Below are positions 1 to 7,415 of a DNA stretch of 64,000 nucleotides, piece by piece; the stretch's first letter is position 1; each line of letters begins with the position of its first letter. Position numbers and translations under genes: made by a program. Source of the stretch: a virus; IMG/VR virus record IMGVR_UViG_3300027974_000020, positions 105,198-169,197 of that record; one strand, given 5' to 3'. The notes below the pieces were generated by a model, which saw only the letters and a program-made list of their open reading frames with translations, searched no databases and was not told the origin of the DNA.

Positions 1-86
1 CAGATTTAATGATACGAACTCATAGAAATGATGATCAATACAATTTAATACACACCTTAGCAAAAAAGAACCATGGAGTAATTTAA
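1..86 (+). CDS. 3' end of an unidentified gene (partial)
   Basis: An open frame enters from the left edge (codons in phase with base 3) and ends at TAA 84-86, four bases before the next start. Only 27 residues are visible, basic and hydrophilic. The tight spacing to the next gene suggests one operon. The family cannot be told from this fragment. Confidence 0.45.
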   Translation, partial: DLMIRTHRNDDQYNLIHTLAKKNHGVI

Positions 87-90
87 TAAA

Positions 91-747
91 ATGAAAAAAA
101 TATACTTAATTGGAGACTGTCATTTATCTAGAGTTTCTGAACATTATGAAGAAGATAACAACCAAGTTGACATGACTTTTTGGGGCAAGGCAGCAAAGAA
201 AATTTGGGATCTAGATTTTCAAGAAATGTATAAAGAGGATGAATTGTCTTCTGGCAAAGAGTCACAAAAATTTCAAAATGATGGTGTTATTCCATTTTCT
301 GAAATAAAAGATGATGGAATATTATTTTCTTGGTTTGGATATGTAGATGTAAGAACATTCTTATCAGCATATGATAACGCAGAAACTGTGGCAAGAAAGT
401 ATATAGACCAATTAAAACAAAATTTTAATAATTCAAAAATAGTGATAATAGAACCACTCCCGCAGTTTACGGAGATGCTATTAAAGTATGAAGGGATCAG
501 CCCATCTTATACCTATGAGCAAAGATTGGAGCAGAATAGAAAGTTCTTAGACTCCATGCATGTGCATGCGCGTGAGGCTGGAATAACAGACTTTATTCTT
601 CAATCGGAGATACTGGATTCATTAGGTGTATCTAAGTTAATTCCTGAAATGACACATGATAAAGCTCCTCATCCAGTAGATGGCCTTCAAGACAAATATA
701 ATAAAAAAATATTAGATCTATTTATAAAAAAGGCATTAGAATTATAA
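91..747 (+). CDS. SGNH/GDSL-like hydrolase-fold protein
   Basis: The 218-residue product opens with a hydrophobic strand followed by GDCHLS, which fits block I of SGNH hydrolases (G-D-S/C). Near the C-terminus it has HPVDGLQDKY, which fits the block V D-x-x-H region loosely. A central SWFGYVDVR segment could be the Gly-containing block. Such proteins act as esterases or acyltransferases on glycans, but some phage members are only sugar-path accessory proteins. It abuts the 2OG oxygenase with no gap (TAA then ATG), so the two are co-translated. The catalytic Ser would be Cys or absent, so activity is uncertain. Confidence 0.45.
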   Translation: MKKIYLIGDCHLSRVSEHYEEDNNQVDMTFWGKAAKKIWDLDFQEMYKEDELSSGKESQKFQNDGVIPFSEIKDDGILFSWFGYVDVRTFLSAYDNAETVARKYIDQLKQNFNNSKIVIIEPLPQFTEMLLKYEGISPSYTYEQRLEQNRKFLDSMHVHAREAGITDFILQSEILDSLGVSKLIPEMTHDKAPHPVDGLQDKYNKKILDLFIKKALEL

Positions 748-1290
748 ATGATTAAGTTAACTAAAGATATTTTATTATTTACAGATTTATTTGAAGATTT
801 AGATAAAATATTTTTAAATTTAACAGAACTAGACTGGAAAATGTGGGGTCGAAATAACAATGATCCAAACTACAGAATTGGCGAAACAGGCACAATAGAC
901 GATAACGAGTATTTATCTACTCAGATAAAATCTGCTACTCAAAAATGCCTAGATGATTATATGCTAAATTTGGGTATAGATAAAAATTTATATTATCATT
1001 ACCAACATGGTCTATATGTAAGAAAATGGGATTTTCCAATGGCCGGCATGAGTGCTCATAGAGATTACACTTATGATGATCAAGGTGGAATCAAAAAAGT
1101 TGCATATACAATATGCGGTTACCTTAATGATGATTATGAAGGTGGATTAATAGAATTTCCGGAACACGATCTTTCGATTAAACCGCCGGCTGGATCCGCA
1201 ATTGTTTTTAACTCAAATGAATTACATCTGGTAACAGACTTAAAAGATAAACACAGATACATGTGGTCTTGCTTTGTTTATAACAAATAA
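748..1290 (+). CDS. 2-oxoglutarate/Fe(II)-dependent oxygenase (prolyl-4-hydroxylase-like)
   Basis: 180 residues. The double-stranded beta-helix core is seen as an H-R-D triad (SAHRDYTYDD), then CGYLNDDYEGGLIEF, then the distal iron His in NELHLV and an Arg about 10 residues on that would bind 2-oxoglutarate. The NDDYEGGxIxF block is the hallmark of the P4H-like phage subfamily and recurs in the 269-aa protein at 55575. The substrate is unknown: protein prolines or glycans of virion or host are possible. It starts immediately after the stop of the SGNH-like gene. Confidence 0.8.
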   Translation: MIKLTKDILLFTDLFEDLDKIFLNLTELDWKMWGRNNNDPNYRIGETGTIDDNEYLSTQIKSATQKCLDDYMLNLGIDKNLYYHYQHGLYVRKWDFPMAGMSAHRDYTYDDQGGIKKVAYTICGYLNDDYEGGLIEFPEHDLSIKPPAGSAIVFNSNELHLVTDLKDKHRYMWSCFVYNK

Positions 1291-1371
1291 TCGACTCATG
1301 CTAATCCTTTGATCCCCCGCCCCAAATCCGCGGCGAATTATTTTTTTTATTTTTAATAATTTGTAGTATTA

Positions 1372-1380
1372 TGATACTAT
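1372..1380 (+). promoter_or_regulatory. Extended -10 promoter, probable leaderless transcript
   Basis: TG-A-TACTAT fits an extended -10 element. Its last base is 7 nt before the ATG at 1387, so the transcript would begin at or next to the start codon. Leaderless mRNAs are common in Actinobacteria. The same geometry recurs at 53562-53570. Confidence 0.5.
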
Positions 1381-1386
1381 AAGGGG

Positions 1387-1776
1387 ATGGAAGAAAAATA
1401 CTTATGGATACTTTTAGGGCTTATATTTGGAGTTACTATTAGACTTATGAATGAACACATCTTTAGAAAGATTCTATCCTTTTTTATGACCTCTAGAGAT
1501 CCGCACTATGACGAGTCTGGCCTCTGTTCATTTGCAGTTGGTGAATCTGAAGAGTTAACCAAGTTTATCACCATTCATGGAGACGCAAAAGGTAATCTTA
1601 TATTCTCTGCTTTTGAACCAGAAGAATGGGAGATGATGGTTGGTATGTGTGAAATTACCGGTAAAGACATTTCTCAGTTTATTGAAGAAATCCAAGAGGA
1701 TAATAAATCAAGAATGCTAGTAGTAGATCCAACTAAATTTACAGATGATGATGAGGATCCATTCGGAATGTTCTAG
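1387..1776 (+). CDS. Membrane-anchored acidic protein, unknown function
   Basis: 129 residues. Residues 5-20 form one hydrophobic membrane segment, followed by a soluble acidic domain ending in a run of Asp/Glu. No family is recognised. The likely start lies directly at the predicted transcription start, so SD use is doubtful. It is convergent with the minus-strand gene at 1851, with a shared terminator between them. Confidence 0.7.
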   Translation: MEEKYLWILLGLIFGVTIRLMNEHIFRKILSFFMTSRDPHYDESGLCSFAVGESEELTKFITIHGDAKGNLIFSAFEPEEWEMMVGMCEITGKDISQFIEEIQEDNKSRMLVVDPTKFTDDDEDPFGMF

Positions 1777-1797
1777 TAAGATATAAAAAGATATATA

Positions 1798-1836
1798 AAA
1801 AAAGACCCCTATCCATTCGGAGAAGGGTCTTTTTTA
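1798..1836. terminator. Bidirectional terminator between convergent genes
   Basis: AAAGACCC pairs with GGGTCTTT around a 16-nt loop, with A-rich left and T-rich right flanks. It can therefore stop both the plus-strand gene ending at 1776 and the minus-strand gene ending at 1851. Confidence 0.8.
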
Positions 1837-1850
1837 ATTTATATAGGTTT

Positions 1851-2069
1851 TTAGAAGTCTGAGCTATATTCGTAGTTATCCATATCATAATTATCGTAAT
1901 TTACTCCAACTTGGGCTGAAGCGCCATAATAAGTCTTTACACTAAGAGCATCCTCAAATTCATCTTCAACCCACTGTAGACAGTCTGGACAACGTAGATT
2001 ATCATCATACATTCCCTCTGATACCACTATCTCTGATGAACAGTATGGGCAATCTATAAAGCTTGACAT
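1851..2069 (-). CDS. Small zinc-ribbon protein
   Basis: 72 residues. CPYC near residue 7 and CPDC near residue 27 make a classic four-cysteine zinc ribbon, followed by an acidic and Tyr/Asp-rich tail. A purine-rich AAGGGAAG lies upstream on the minus strand. Function unknown; such ribbons often bind nucleic acid or RNA polymerase. It is one of only two supported minus-strand genes in the window. Confidence 0.7.
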   Translation of the reverse strand: MSSFIDCPYCSSEIVVSEGMYDDNLRCPDCLQWVEDEFEDALSVKTYYGASAQVGVNYDNYDMDNYEYSSDF

Positions 2070-2473
2070 ATTCTTATCTTCCCTTCGCCTTATTAGGCAT
2101 TGTTGTTATGGATGTTTATTCTTCTTATTATATAACAGCTCAATCATAATACACATTTGTATAGATCAAAACAACTCCTGATCAAACTTTTTTTCTGCGG
2201 GCCAATTCTTATTCTCAACCTGTATAAACATATATAAAATTCCTATAAGCCTAAAAAATAGGTAAAAAATATAAGGGGGTAATAGTGAGTATATGTTGTG
2301 CTTCATAAGTTTTAACGAGGCCACCCCTGTATACCCCATCGCTCCTCTGTTTACAAGAGCTAACCGTTGACAATGAGGTTATAAAACACAATGTAAGTCT
2401 GACACTACATAGGCGAAGGTGATATGGATGCACCTACCAATACATCCCACTACATGTTCCTTAAGGAGGAGAC
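2070..2473. other. Intergenic: divergent control region
   Basis: 404 bases without a gene. A minus-strand TATAAT (plus 2127-2132) could drive the zinc-ribbon gene, but no good -35 box was seen. On the plus strand a TTGACA occurs near 2369, with only a weak -10 behind it. The rest looks like a long leader for the gene at 2474, which has a perfect SD (AAGGAGGAG). Confidence 0.4.
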
Positions 2474-2767
2474 ATGTTTACATCAATCATTGAGTGGTTA
2501 GTATTCCTTACAGTAGTAGGCAGTATCGCAGCATCTGTAGGCCTGATGGTCTATGGTGTGTATGTGGTCGTGTCAGATATAAGTACTGTTAATGCAGTGC
2601 TGGTCTTGACAGGGCTATTTGGTACAGTGTTCTCACTGCTTGCGCCATTTATATTCAATGGTGTTATCCCAGCTAATAACTGGGGATTAATGGTTGGTTT
2701 TAGCTGCTGGTTGGTAGCTCTTCCTGCCTTTATAATACTGGGTGCTTGGGCTATAGAGCGCAAGTAA
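2474..2767 (+). CDS. Small integral membrane protein
   Basis: 97 residues, almost entirely hydrophobic, with three probable membrane helices (about 6-30, 38-60 and 68-90) and a short basic end (IERK). Strong SD. No family recognised. It is the first of the separate cassettes that fill 2.4-14.4 kb. A similar-sized membrane protein is encoded at 4683. Confidence 0.7.
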   Translation: MFTSIIEWLVFLTVVGSIAASVGLMVYGVYVVVSDISTVNAVLVLTGLFGTVFSLLAPFIFNGVIPANNWGLMVGFSCWLVALPAFIILGAWAIERK

Positions 2768-2786
2768 TCAGTTAATCAACTAAGAA

Positions 2787-2824
2787 GGCTCTTCCATGGT
2801 AGTGCATGGGAGAGCTTTCTTTTT
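2787..2824 (+). terminator. Intrinsic terminator
   Basis: GGCTCT-CCATG pairs with CATGG-AGAGC around a 6-nt loop and is followed by a T-rich tract. Confidence 0.85.
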
Positions 2825-2827
2825 TAT

Positions 2828-2855
2828 GGCTAGGTATAAGACATCTAGCTATGTC
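2828..2855 (+). repeat. Post-terminator stem-loop, copy 1 (diverged)
   Basis: GCTAG pairs with CTAGC around an 11-nt loop. It sits directly after the terminator T-tract, as in the other copies, but its loop differs from the AxAGG consensus. Confidence 0.5.
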
Positions 2856-2887
2856 TCATCAGATCGACATTAACTGTCTGTGACCCC
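2856..2887 (+). promoter_or_regulatory. Conserved leader block, copy 1
   Basis: The segment matches three other leaders (7952, 8748, 9461) around ATCGACxTTAACTGTC and a closing TGACCCC. It lies in the 5' untranslated region of the ATC-start gene at 2968. Confidence 0.6.
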
Positions 2888-2967
2888 AGCGTAGGTAGTG
2901 GCTGGACAACACACTGCTATGGAGACACGCGTGCCATATATAACAGCGTGTAATAAGGAGGTAGCTT

Positions 2968-3252
2968 ATCGCTGCTATAACACAAGGTAAGACAGTTACA
3001 TTCAAGCAAGTTGATGATATCATCAATTCTGCCGCTAAGGAATACCGGGTTTACCACTACAATGGTGGACAGGTCTTCATCCGTTTAAGCGCGTTGGATA
3101 ATATGATGATGGTTATCGACCATTCAACAGTAGACATTACAGTTGAGTTGTTTGACGGAACTGCATACTTGGCTGCATATGCCAATAACAACACTGAATA
3201 CAGCAACCGTTTTATTGCTGCGCCATCACAATTGGCTGTGTTGTTTGCTTAA
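2968..3252 (+). CDS. Unknown 94-aa protein with apparent ATC start codon
   Basis: The frame is open from a TAG at 2962 to TAA 3250, and the translation looks like a compact beta-rich protein (VYHYNGGQVFIRLS, TVDITVELFDGTAYLAAY). No ATG, GTG or TTG occurs in phase until about 28 codons in. A perfect AAGGAGG lies 6 nt upstream of ATC 2968. The gene at 9577 has the same arrangement: GTGTAATAAGGAGG, four bases, then TTATC. I therefore call ATC the start. It could instead be the nearby ATA. Confidence 0.6.
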   Translation: MAAITQGKTVTFKQVDDIINSAAKEYRVYHYNGGQVFIRLSALDNMMMVIDHSTVDITVELFDGTAYLAAYANNNTEYSNRFIAAPSQLAVLFA

Positions 3253-3260
3253 GTAAGTAA
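3250..3260 (+). other. Three-frame stop TAAGTAAGTAA, copy 1
   Basis: The gene's own stop is the first TAA. The next two are in the other two frames, closing all plus-strand frames within 11 bases. The motif recurs at 3629 and 8733, and with TAG at 9356. Confidence 0.6.
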
Positions 3261-3269
3261 TAAAGAAAG

Positions 3270-3306
3270 ATACCCTGGGGTCTTCGGACCCTGGGGTTCT
3301 TTTTTT
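3270..3306 (+). terminator. Intrinsic terminator
   Basis: The hairpin has a UUCG tetraloop (GGGGTC-TTCG-GACCC core) and is followed by seven or more T. Confidence 0.9.
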
Positions 3307-3308
3307 AT

Positions 3309-3331
3309 GACTAGGACAAAGGTCTTATGTC
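3309..3331 (+). repeat. Post-terminator stem-loop, copy 2
   Basis: GACTAGGAC pairs with GTCTTATGTC around an AAAG loop, giving nine pairs with a single bulge and one G-U pair. Confidence 0.7.
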
Positions 3332-3356
3332 AATACTCTCTAGGAGGGGAGTAGAT

Positions 3357-3626
3357 ATGAATATGAAAGACAAACTAATAATGGCAATAATTGCAGTATT
3401 ATCAGTGCTTGCAATTGTTAGCTTTGTAGATGCAAGTAACAACCCAGTATCCTGCCAAGTTGACAGTTTGGTAGCGACATATGGAGATACCTATTGGACA
3501 TTGAGCAGTGATGCTGGTTGTGTTGGTGGGTATGATAAGCAAAGTAGGGTTGGGCAGATAATTGATCTTAATGGAGGTTCTGCGGATCTCCGTCATGGTC
3601 AATTGGTAATATTCCCAACTAAGTAA
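3357..3626 (+). CDS. Secreted or anchored LysM-like protein
   Basis: 89 residues from ATG 3357, chosen for the AGGAGGGG 7 nt upstream. An N-terminal signal or anchor (residues 4-22) leads to one domain with GDTYWTLSS near the start and LRHGQLVIFP at the end. This is the usual beginning and end of a LysM repeat (GDTxWxIA ... LxxGQxLxIP), so peptidoglycan or glycan binding is likely. Two Cys could form a disulphide outside the cell. An 11-base TAAGTAAGTAA (3629-3639) follows the stop. Confidence 0.6.
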   Translation: MNMKDKLIMAIIAVLSVLAIVSFVDASNNPVSCQVDSLVATYGDTYWTLSSDAGCVGGYDKQSRVGQIIDLNGGSADLRHGQLVIFPTK

Positions 3627-3653
3627 ATTAAGTAAGTAAACCCAAAAAGAATT

Positions 3654-3695
3654 CCCCGAGCTGGTACCCTCTGCCAGCTTGGGGTTTTCTTTTTA
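3654..3695 (+). terminator. Intrinsic terminator
   Basis: CCCC-AGCTGG pairs with CCAGCT-GGGG around a short loop, followed by TTTTCTTTTT. Confidence 0.9.
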
Positions 3696-3696
3696 T

Positions 3697-3718
3697 GACT
3701 AGAGCTCAGGCTTTAGTC
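3697..3718 (+). repeat. Post-terminator stem-loop, copy 3
   Basis: GACTAgAGC pairs with GCTTTAGTC around a TCAG loop. The stem sequence differs from copy 2 while pairing is kept. Confidence 0.7.
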
Positions 3719-3830
3719 GGGCTATAAGCGTTACGCCCTGAAAGTAATGCACCGGTCGTTGGCTACCGTAAAGCTAACACCTGTTGCGCAATTTGGGACT
3801 TTCTCTCCCAAAAAAACAGGAGGAATACTA

Positions 3831-4154
3831 ATGATTACAATGATCATTATCGCAACACTCATGGTTGTGGCTGCAGTTGCAGTTACAGTCTGCGTGATGC
3901 AGCAAAAGGCAATCGTTCTGATCAATCAGATCAAGAACCTCATCGTTCAATTGAGCGAAGAGAAAGCAAAAGCAGCCAAGGTTCTTTCCGAAAAGGAACA
4001 AGAACTGAGGGAAGCCAAGGATACAGCACGCCGTCATTTAAATGATTGGAATGCTCTCTACTTGGAGAAAAGGGCAGCTGAAGCCAAAAAGGCAGAAGCA
4101 GCAAAGAAGACAGAAGCGAAAGCTACTGTAAAGAAGACCAAAACAACCAAATAA
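3831..4154 (+). CDS. Membrane-anchored coiled-coil protein
   Basis: 107 residues from ATG 3831, which has AGGAGG 8 nt upstream; the longer in-frame start at 3747 has none. Residues 3-24 form a single membrane helix. They are followed by a highly charged helix (about 35-80) with heptad character and a Lys/Ala/Glu tail ending KKTKTTK. The layout resembles phage spanin or septum-interfering anchors, but no family can be assigned. Confidence 0.65.
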   Translation: MITMIIIATLMVVAAVAVTVCVMQQKAIVLINQIKNLIVQLSEEKAKAAKVLSEKEQELREAKDTARRHLNDWNALYLEKRAAEAKKAEAAKKTEAKATVKKTKTTK

Positions 4155-4193
4155 GACAAATTAGGGAAAGTCCTAATTGCGCAACAACAAAAG

Positions 4194-4230
4194 ATGCCCT
4201 GGGGGTTAACACCCCTGGGGTTTTCTTTTT
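4194..4230 (+). terminator. Intrinsic terminator
   Basis: CCCTGGGG pairs with CCCCTGGGG across TTAACA and is followed by TTTTCTTTTT. Confidence 0.85.
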
Positions 4231-4232
4231 AT

Positions 4233-4247
4233 ACCTAGAACATAGGT
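4233..4247 (+). repeat. Post-terminator stem-loop, copy 4 (short)
   Basis: ACCTA pairs with TAGGT. The CATAGG core of the longer copies is kept, but the outer stem is eroded. Confidence 0.5.
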
Positions 4248-4279
4248 CCTTATAATAAGTGAAGGGAGGTGAAATAGAA

Positions 4280-4453
4280 ATGGAAAACGCTAGGAATGGC
4301 ATATTCCCACATAAGTGTGGATGGCCATCCTGTGAGTTTGTAGTGGAATTGGACGATGAGCCCAATTGCTTTACTCATTCACCAGACAGCGGCAGTTCCG
4401 AGGTCGGCTACTCTGCAAGGAGAGATGCTGAACGCGGAATCGTACGGTTCTGA
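4280..4453 (+). CDS. Small putative zinc-binding protein
   Basis: 57 residues from ATG 4280, with GGGAGG upstream. The N-terminal half holds HKCGWPSC then CFTH, a possible Cys3-His zinc site. The C-terminal half is polar. Alone in its cassette between two stem-loop/terminator boundaries. Function unknown. Confidence 0.6.
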   Translation: MENARNGIFPHKCGWPSCEFVVELDDEPNCFTHSPDSGSSEVGYSARRDAERGIVRF

Positions 4454-4529
4454 TGGGATGGCAGCCAACTGACTAAGAGTCGGGGCAGATGAATAGTGCC
4501 TGGCAACAGAAACTATCATGAAAGAATAA

Positions 4530-4562
4530 TCTCAGGGGTTAGCATCCCTGAGATTTTCTTTT
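4530..4562 (+). terminator. Intrinsic terminator
   Basis: CTCAGGG pairs with CCCTGAG around an 8-nt loop and is followed by a T-rich tract. Confidence 0.85.
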
Positions 4563-4565
4563 TAT

Positions 4566-4588
4566 GACTAGGGAAAAGGTCTCTAGTC
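4566..4588 (+). repeat. Post-terminator stem-loop, copy 5
   Basis: A 9-bp stem with an AAAGG loop: GACTAGGGA pairs with TCTCTAGTC, including one G-U pair. Confidence 0.8.
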
Positions 4589-4682
4589 TGGTTAGCAGAC
4601 CATAATCTGTTTAGCCGTAGCTGTACATACGGTGCCAGCGTGATGGGCGCATCCCATCTTTATGATTTCTTAAGGAGGAATC

Positions 4683-4973
4683 ATGTTCGGCATCATATTG
4701 CTACAAAACTGGTTGACTTTTGCGATATTCGCAATTTTGATATCAGTCTCGGTAATGATCATTATCGAGGAAACAAAAGGTAAAGGTATCATTAACACTA
4801 TCCTATACACTTTAGGATTTGTGTCACTGTTGTCTTTATGGCCTGTATTTAATATCTATACAGCCATACCTATCACAAACGATAATAATTTATTATTTAT
4901 AATAGCTTTATTTACAACATATTTTGCTCTGGTATTTGCTGGAACAGAGTTGATGGATAAAGCTACAAAATAA
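4683..4973 (+). CDS. Small integral membrane protein
   Basis: 96 residues with three probable membrane helices (about 8-25, 38-55 and 67-90) and a C-terminal DKATK. The SD is TAAGGAGG. It has the same size and topology class as the protein at 2474, though clear sequence identity is not visible by eye. Function unknown. Confidence 0.65.
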   Translation: MFGIILLQNWLTFAIFAILISVSVMIIIEETKGKGIINTILYTLGFVSLLSLWPVFNIYTAIPITNDNNLLFIIALFTTYFALVFAGTELMDKATK

Positions 4974-5031
4974 TAAAAAACTAGAATACTTTAGTTGTAC
5001 AGAGCTAAAGTTTTCTTACCAAACTAAGAAG

Positions 5032-5065
5032 TCCTTGGGGTTAGCATCCCAGGGATTTCTTTTTT
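5032..5065 (+). terminator. Intrinsic terminator
   Basis: CCTTGGG pairs with CCCAGGG around GTTAGCAT (the same loop as the terminator at 4530), then TTTCTTTTTT. A weaker hairpin ACTTTAG/CTAAAGT precedes it at 4990-5013. Confidence 0.8.
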
Positions 5066-5067
5066 AT

Positions 5068-5090
5068 GCCTAGTGGATAGGTCACTAGGT
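5068..5090 (+). repeat. Post-terminator stem-loop, copy 6
   Basis: GCCTAGTGG pairs with TCACTAGGT in a 9-bp stem with two G-U pairs around an ATAGG loop. Confidence 0.8.
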
Positions 5091-5139
5091 AGGCAATCTT
5101 ATTATGCCTACAAATAATAAGAGGAAGGGGAGCCTCATC

Positions 5140-5325
5140 GTGTCTGACACCTTGAAGCGCTTTCCTACCCTGACCTTACAATGCGCAGACACAATCTGCT
5201 TCATTTGTAAGACAGAAACCAAAGTCAATGGGGATACCAACCCCTATGACCTTGGTTTTGCCAGGGTAGGTGGCAACTCCGCCAACGGGTACGAGATCTA
5301 TCACATCTCGTGCTGCAACGGCTGA
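5140..5325 (+). CDS. Small Cys-rich putative zinc protein
   Basis: 61 residues from GTG 5140, chosen because GAAGGGGAG lies just upstream; the in-frame ATG at 5104 has no SD. CADTICFIC and a terminal HISCC give five Cys and one His for metal binding. Its C-terminal ISCC recalls the Cys clusters of other small phage zinc proteins. Function unknown. Confidence 0.6.
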   Translation: MSDTLKRFPTLTLQCADTICFICKTETKVNGDTNPYDLGFARVGGNSANGYEIYHISCCNG

Positions 5326-5385
5326 GTTAGCCTAATACTGGCCACCTGTGCCTGTCTCATAACTGGGGGACATTAAACTACTCAG

Positions 5386-5428
5386 TGAGAGGGTAGCCCA
5401 AAGCATTAGCTAGGGCTACCCTCTTTTT
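5386..5428 (+). terminator. Strong intrinsic terminator
   Basis: GAGGGTAGCC pairs perfectly with GGCTACCCTC and is followed by TTTTT. Confidence 0.95.
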
Positions 5429-5432
5429 ATAT

Positions 5433-5455
5433 GACTAGGAGAAAGGCTTCTGGTT
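5433..5455 (+). repeat. Post-terminator stem-loop, copy 7
   Basis: GACTAGGAG pairs with CTTCTGGTT around AAAGG: nine pairs, three of them G-U, which only an RNA helix explains. Confidence 0.8.
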
Positions 5456-5483
5456 AAACCAAACATACAACAAAGGAGAAACC

Positions 5484-5753
5484 ATGCGTACATCACCACG
5501 CTGTGTTGGTATAGTAAAACCAACAAGTAGGCGAGTGTTAAAGAAGGGGTTGGAGAGGTATCCTCAGATAAAGGGGGATGTAACTCAACAACGGTGCTTA
5601 AAAAGTATCAACTGCCCACACCACAGGGTTGCTAATGCTAGAATTATGGAGCTTCCATTAGAAGAACCATATGTAGAGCTAACAAGAGAGCAAATAAGGC
5701 AATTGATTAACATCGGTTACATGGCTGAAACAGGCCGTCCATACTACTTATAG
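5484..5753 (+). CDS. Unknown basic 89-aa protein
   Basis: A basic N-terminal half (multiple Arg/Lys, with C-x17-C-P-H-H) precedes an acidic helical C-terminal half. Strong SD (AAAGGAG). The CLKSINCPHH segment could bind metal. It shares its cassette with the secreted protein at 5778, 24 bp downstream. Family not recognised. Confidence 0.6.
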   Translation: MRTSPRCVGIVKPTSRRVLKKGLERYPQIKGDVTQQRCLKSINCPHHRVANARIMELPLEEPYVELTREQIRQLINIGYMAETGRPYYL

Positions 5754-5777
5754 ACCATAGGTCAAAGGAGAATAACA

Positions 5778-6905
5778 ATGAAATCATTAAAGCGTTTATT
5801 AATAATCTCTACTGTTGCAATTTCTTTTATTGGGGTCAATGAAAGTTCTGCTTCAGCTAGAAATAACAAATGTGTAAAAGTTGGCACATTTAAAACGGCA
5901 GTAAAAGTTAAGTACGAATGCAAGAGATTGACCACAGGTCTCAGATGGGTAAAGGTACAAACAAAAGTTGTACCAACAACACCTGCTGAAGTTATAATAC
6001 CAATACCAACTGATTGGTCAAATATTGAAAAGTATGCACAAAACATACCATACGCAGCATGGAAGGCAAGTGTTGGCGCGATCACCACTGGTATGCCTCA
6101 GATGCCAACAGTGAATATCATTAATGGACCAAATGCCCTTATAGCTTATTCAACTCCGGAAGTTAAGATTAATTTAACATCACGTTTATTTTCATCTGCA
6201 AAGCAACTTTCGCAGGTAAATATTATGCGTTTTGGGTATGATGATATTGGATGGGCTAATTCAAAGTGGTTAGAGCAATTTAATGGCCAAGATAATTCTG
6301 TTCCAAGAGAAATATTCGATACGTGTAAAACTACCACGACATGTTGGGGTGGCATTTCGCGCAATACCAAAAGTGGAATAGCTTGGTTTGCTTTGGCAAC
6401 AATGAAAGATAATCTATCTGAACCTAAACTTGTAAACGGGACTAACTACGCGCACTCATATGCTCATGCAATCCAATACGCAGCACTGTCTGAAATACCA
6501 GCACAAAGACTGCCAAGATGGTTGCTTGAAGGAGTTGCTACTTATTCACAAGCTGCTGTTGAAGGCATGGTAAGTTTTGATTTATACAAGTCTGAACGCA
6601 CAAGAGAAACAGGAGGATTAAATAACTCTCTTGAATGGCTTGAATCATTTCTTGCCCCAACAGGCAATGATTGGTCTCATTGGAACAAATATACTGGTAA
6701 TGATTCTTGGAGAGTTTATGATGTTGGTTTTATGGCAACCGAAGCGTTAGTAGCCCTCAGAGGACCAAACACTGTAATGAGTTTGTATACAAAAGTAGGA
6801 AGTGGTCAAACTTTTGATCAAGCGTTTAATGAGCTATATGGAATCTCTTGGGCTGAAGCTCACAAGATAATTGCTCGTGTAATTTCCTTACAAATTAACA
6901 AATAA
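5778..6905 (+). CDS. Secreted metallopeptidase-like protein with HSYAH in place of HExxH
   Basis: 375 residues. A signal peptide covers residues 1-28 (basic start, hydrophobic core, SSASA cleavage region). The C-terminal half resembles peptidase-MA/gluzincin domains: a first zinc helix H226-S-Y-A-H230, then W248-L-L-E-G about 20 residues on, where the third zinc ligand Glu251 would lie. The general-base Glu of HExxH is Ser227 here. It is therefore either a catalytically dead binding protein or a divergent enzyme. It is exported, so it would act at the host envelope. Confidence 0.6.
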   Translation: MKSLKRLLIISTVAISFIGVNESSASARNNKCVKVGTFKTAVKVKYECKRLTTGLRWVKVQTKVVPTTPAEVIIPIPTDWSNIEKYAQNIPYAAWKASVGAITTGMPQMPTVNIINGPNALIAYSTPEVKINLTSRLFSSAKQLSQVNIMRFGYDDIGWANSKWLEQFNGQDNSVPREIFDTCKTTTTCWGGISRNTKSGIAWFALATMKDNLSEPKLVNGTNYAHSYAHAIQYAALSEIPAQRLPRWLLEGVATYSQAAVEGMVSFDLYKSERTRETGGLNNSLEWLESFLAPTGNDWSHWNKYTGNDSWRVYDVGFMATEALVALRGPNTVMSLYTKVGSGQTFDQAFNELYGISWAEAHKIIARVISLQINK

Positions 6906-6920
6906 TCTTATTAAAGAATA

Positions 6921-6946
6921 GAGGGTCCTTCGGGGCCCTTTTTTCT
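6921..6946 (+). terminator. Intrinsic terminator (GGGTCC-TTCG-GGGCCC type)
   Basis: A UUCG-capped 6-bp GC hairpin followed by TTTTTT. The same terminator type is reused at 7902, 9408, 10077 and 11634. Confidence 0.95.
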
Positions 6947-6950
6947 TTAT

Positions 6951-6973
6951 GACTAGTGGATAGGCCACTAGTC
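6951..6973 (+). repeat. Post-terminator stem-loop, copy 8 (perfect)
   Basis: GACTAGTGG-ATAGG-CCACTAGTC: nine Watson-Crick pairs. Confidence 0.85.
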
Positions 6974-6993
6974 TTTAGTTAAGGAGAAGAGTA

Positions 6994-7320
6994 ATGAAAG
7001 AAATGGAATGGTGTGGATGCATGGATGTGCGTTCATGGAAAGATGGCTTTGCTGATATTTTTAGCAGAGAGTTAGTAGAAGGTAAAAGAAAAGGTGAGTT
7101 GTATGAATTGTTTGAAGTTAAAAGCTTTGAAGAATTTAAGGATGAGTTAAGTGATATTGCATGGGGTGTAGGACGTATTGTTGGTGGTTTGGTTGGTAAG
7201 CCATATGTACGGATTATTGGTGATGCAATACATTACAATAAGGTTGTTTCTCGTATGAATGAATATGGTTGTATGAGGAGCAAGCGATTTCTTATTAAGG
7301 GTGAATGTCCTAATAAGTGA
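6994..7320 (+). CDS. Unknown helical phage protein
   Basis: 108 residues. Acidic helices (residues 20-55) precede a Gly-rich segment (GVGRIVGGLVGKPYVRI) and a C-terminal MNEYGCMRSKRFL block. The overall pattern recalls small phage proteins distantly like MazG/dUTPase helices, but key metal-binding motifs are not clear, so no enzyme call is made. Good SD (AAGGAGAAG). Confidence 0.6.
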   Translation: MKEMEWCGCMDVRSWKDGFADIFSRELVEGKRKGELYELFEVKSFEEFKDELSDIAWGVGRIVGGLVGKPYVRIIGDAIHYNKVVSRMNEYGCMRSKRFLIKGECPNK

Positions 7321-7348
7321 TTTAAGTTAATTAGTAAATAATTGACGG

Positions 7349-7390
7349 GGTATGCCCCTAGGGTCGTTTGATCCTAGGGGTATATTTTTT
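7349..7390 (+). terminator. Intrinsic terminator
   Basis: ATGCCCCTAGG pairs with CCTAGGGGTAT around a 9-nt loop and is followed by TTTTTT. Confidence 0.9.
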
Positions 7391-7392
7391 AT

Positions 7393-7415
7393 GCCTAGTG
7401 GAATGGCCGCAGGTT
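7393..7415 (+). repeat. Post-terminator stem-loop, copy 9 (weak)
   Basis: GCCTAGTGG faces CCGCAGGTT around AATGG. Seven of nine positions pair. Confidence 0.55.

Noticed and set aside
3747-3830. Longer start for the coiled-coil membrane protein.
   Set aside because: No SD there; a perfect AGGAGG precedes ATG 3831, and the extra residues break the membrane-anchor start.
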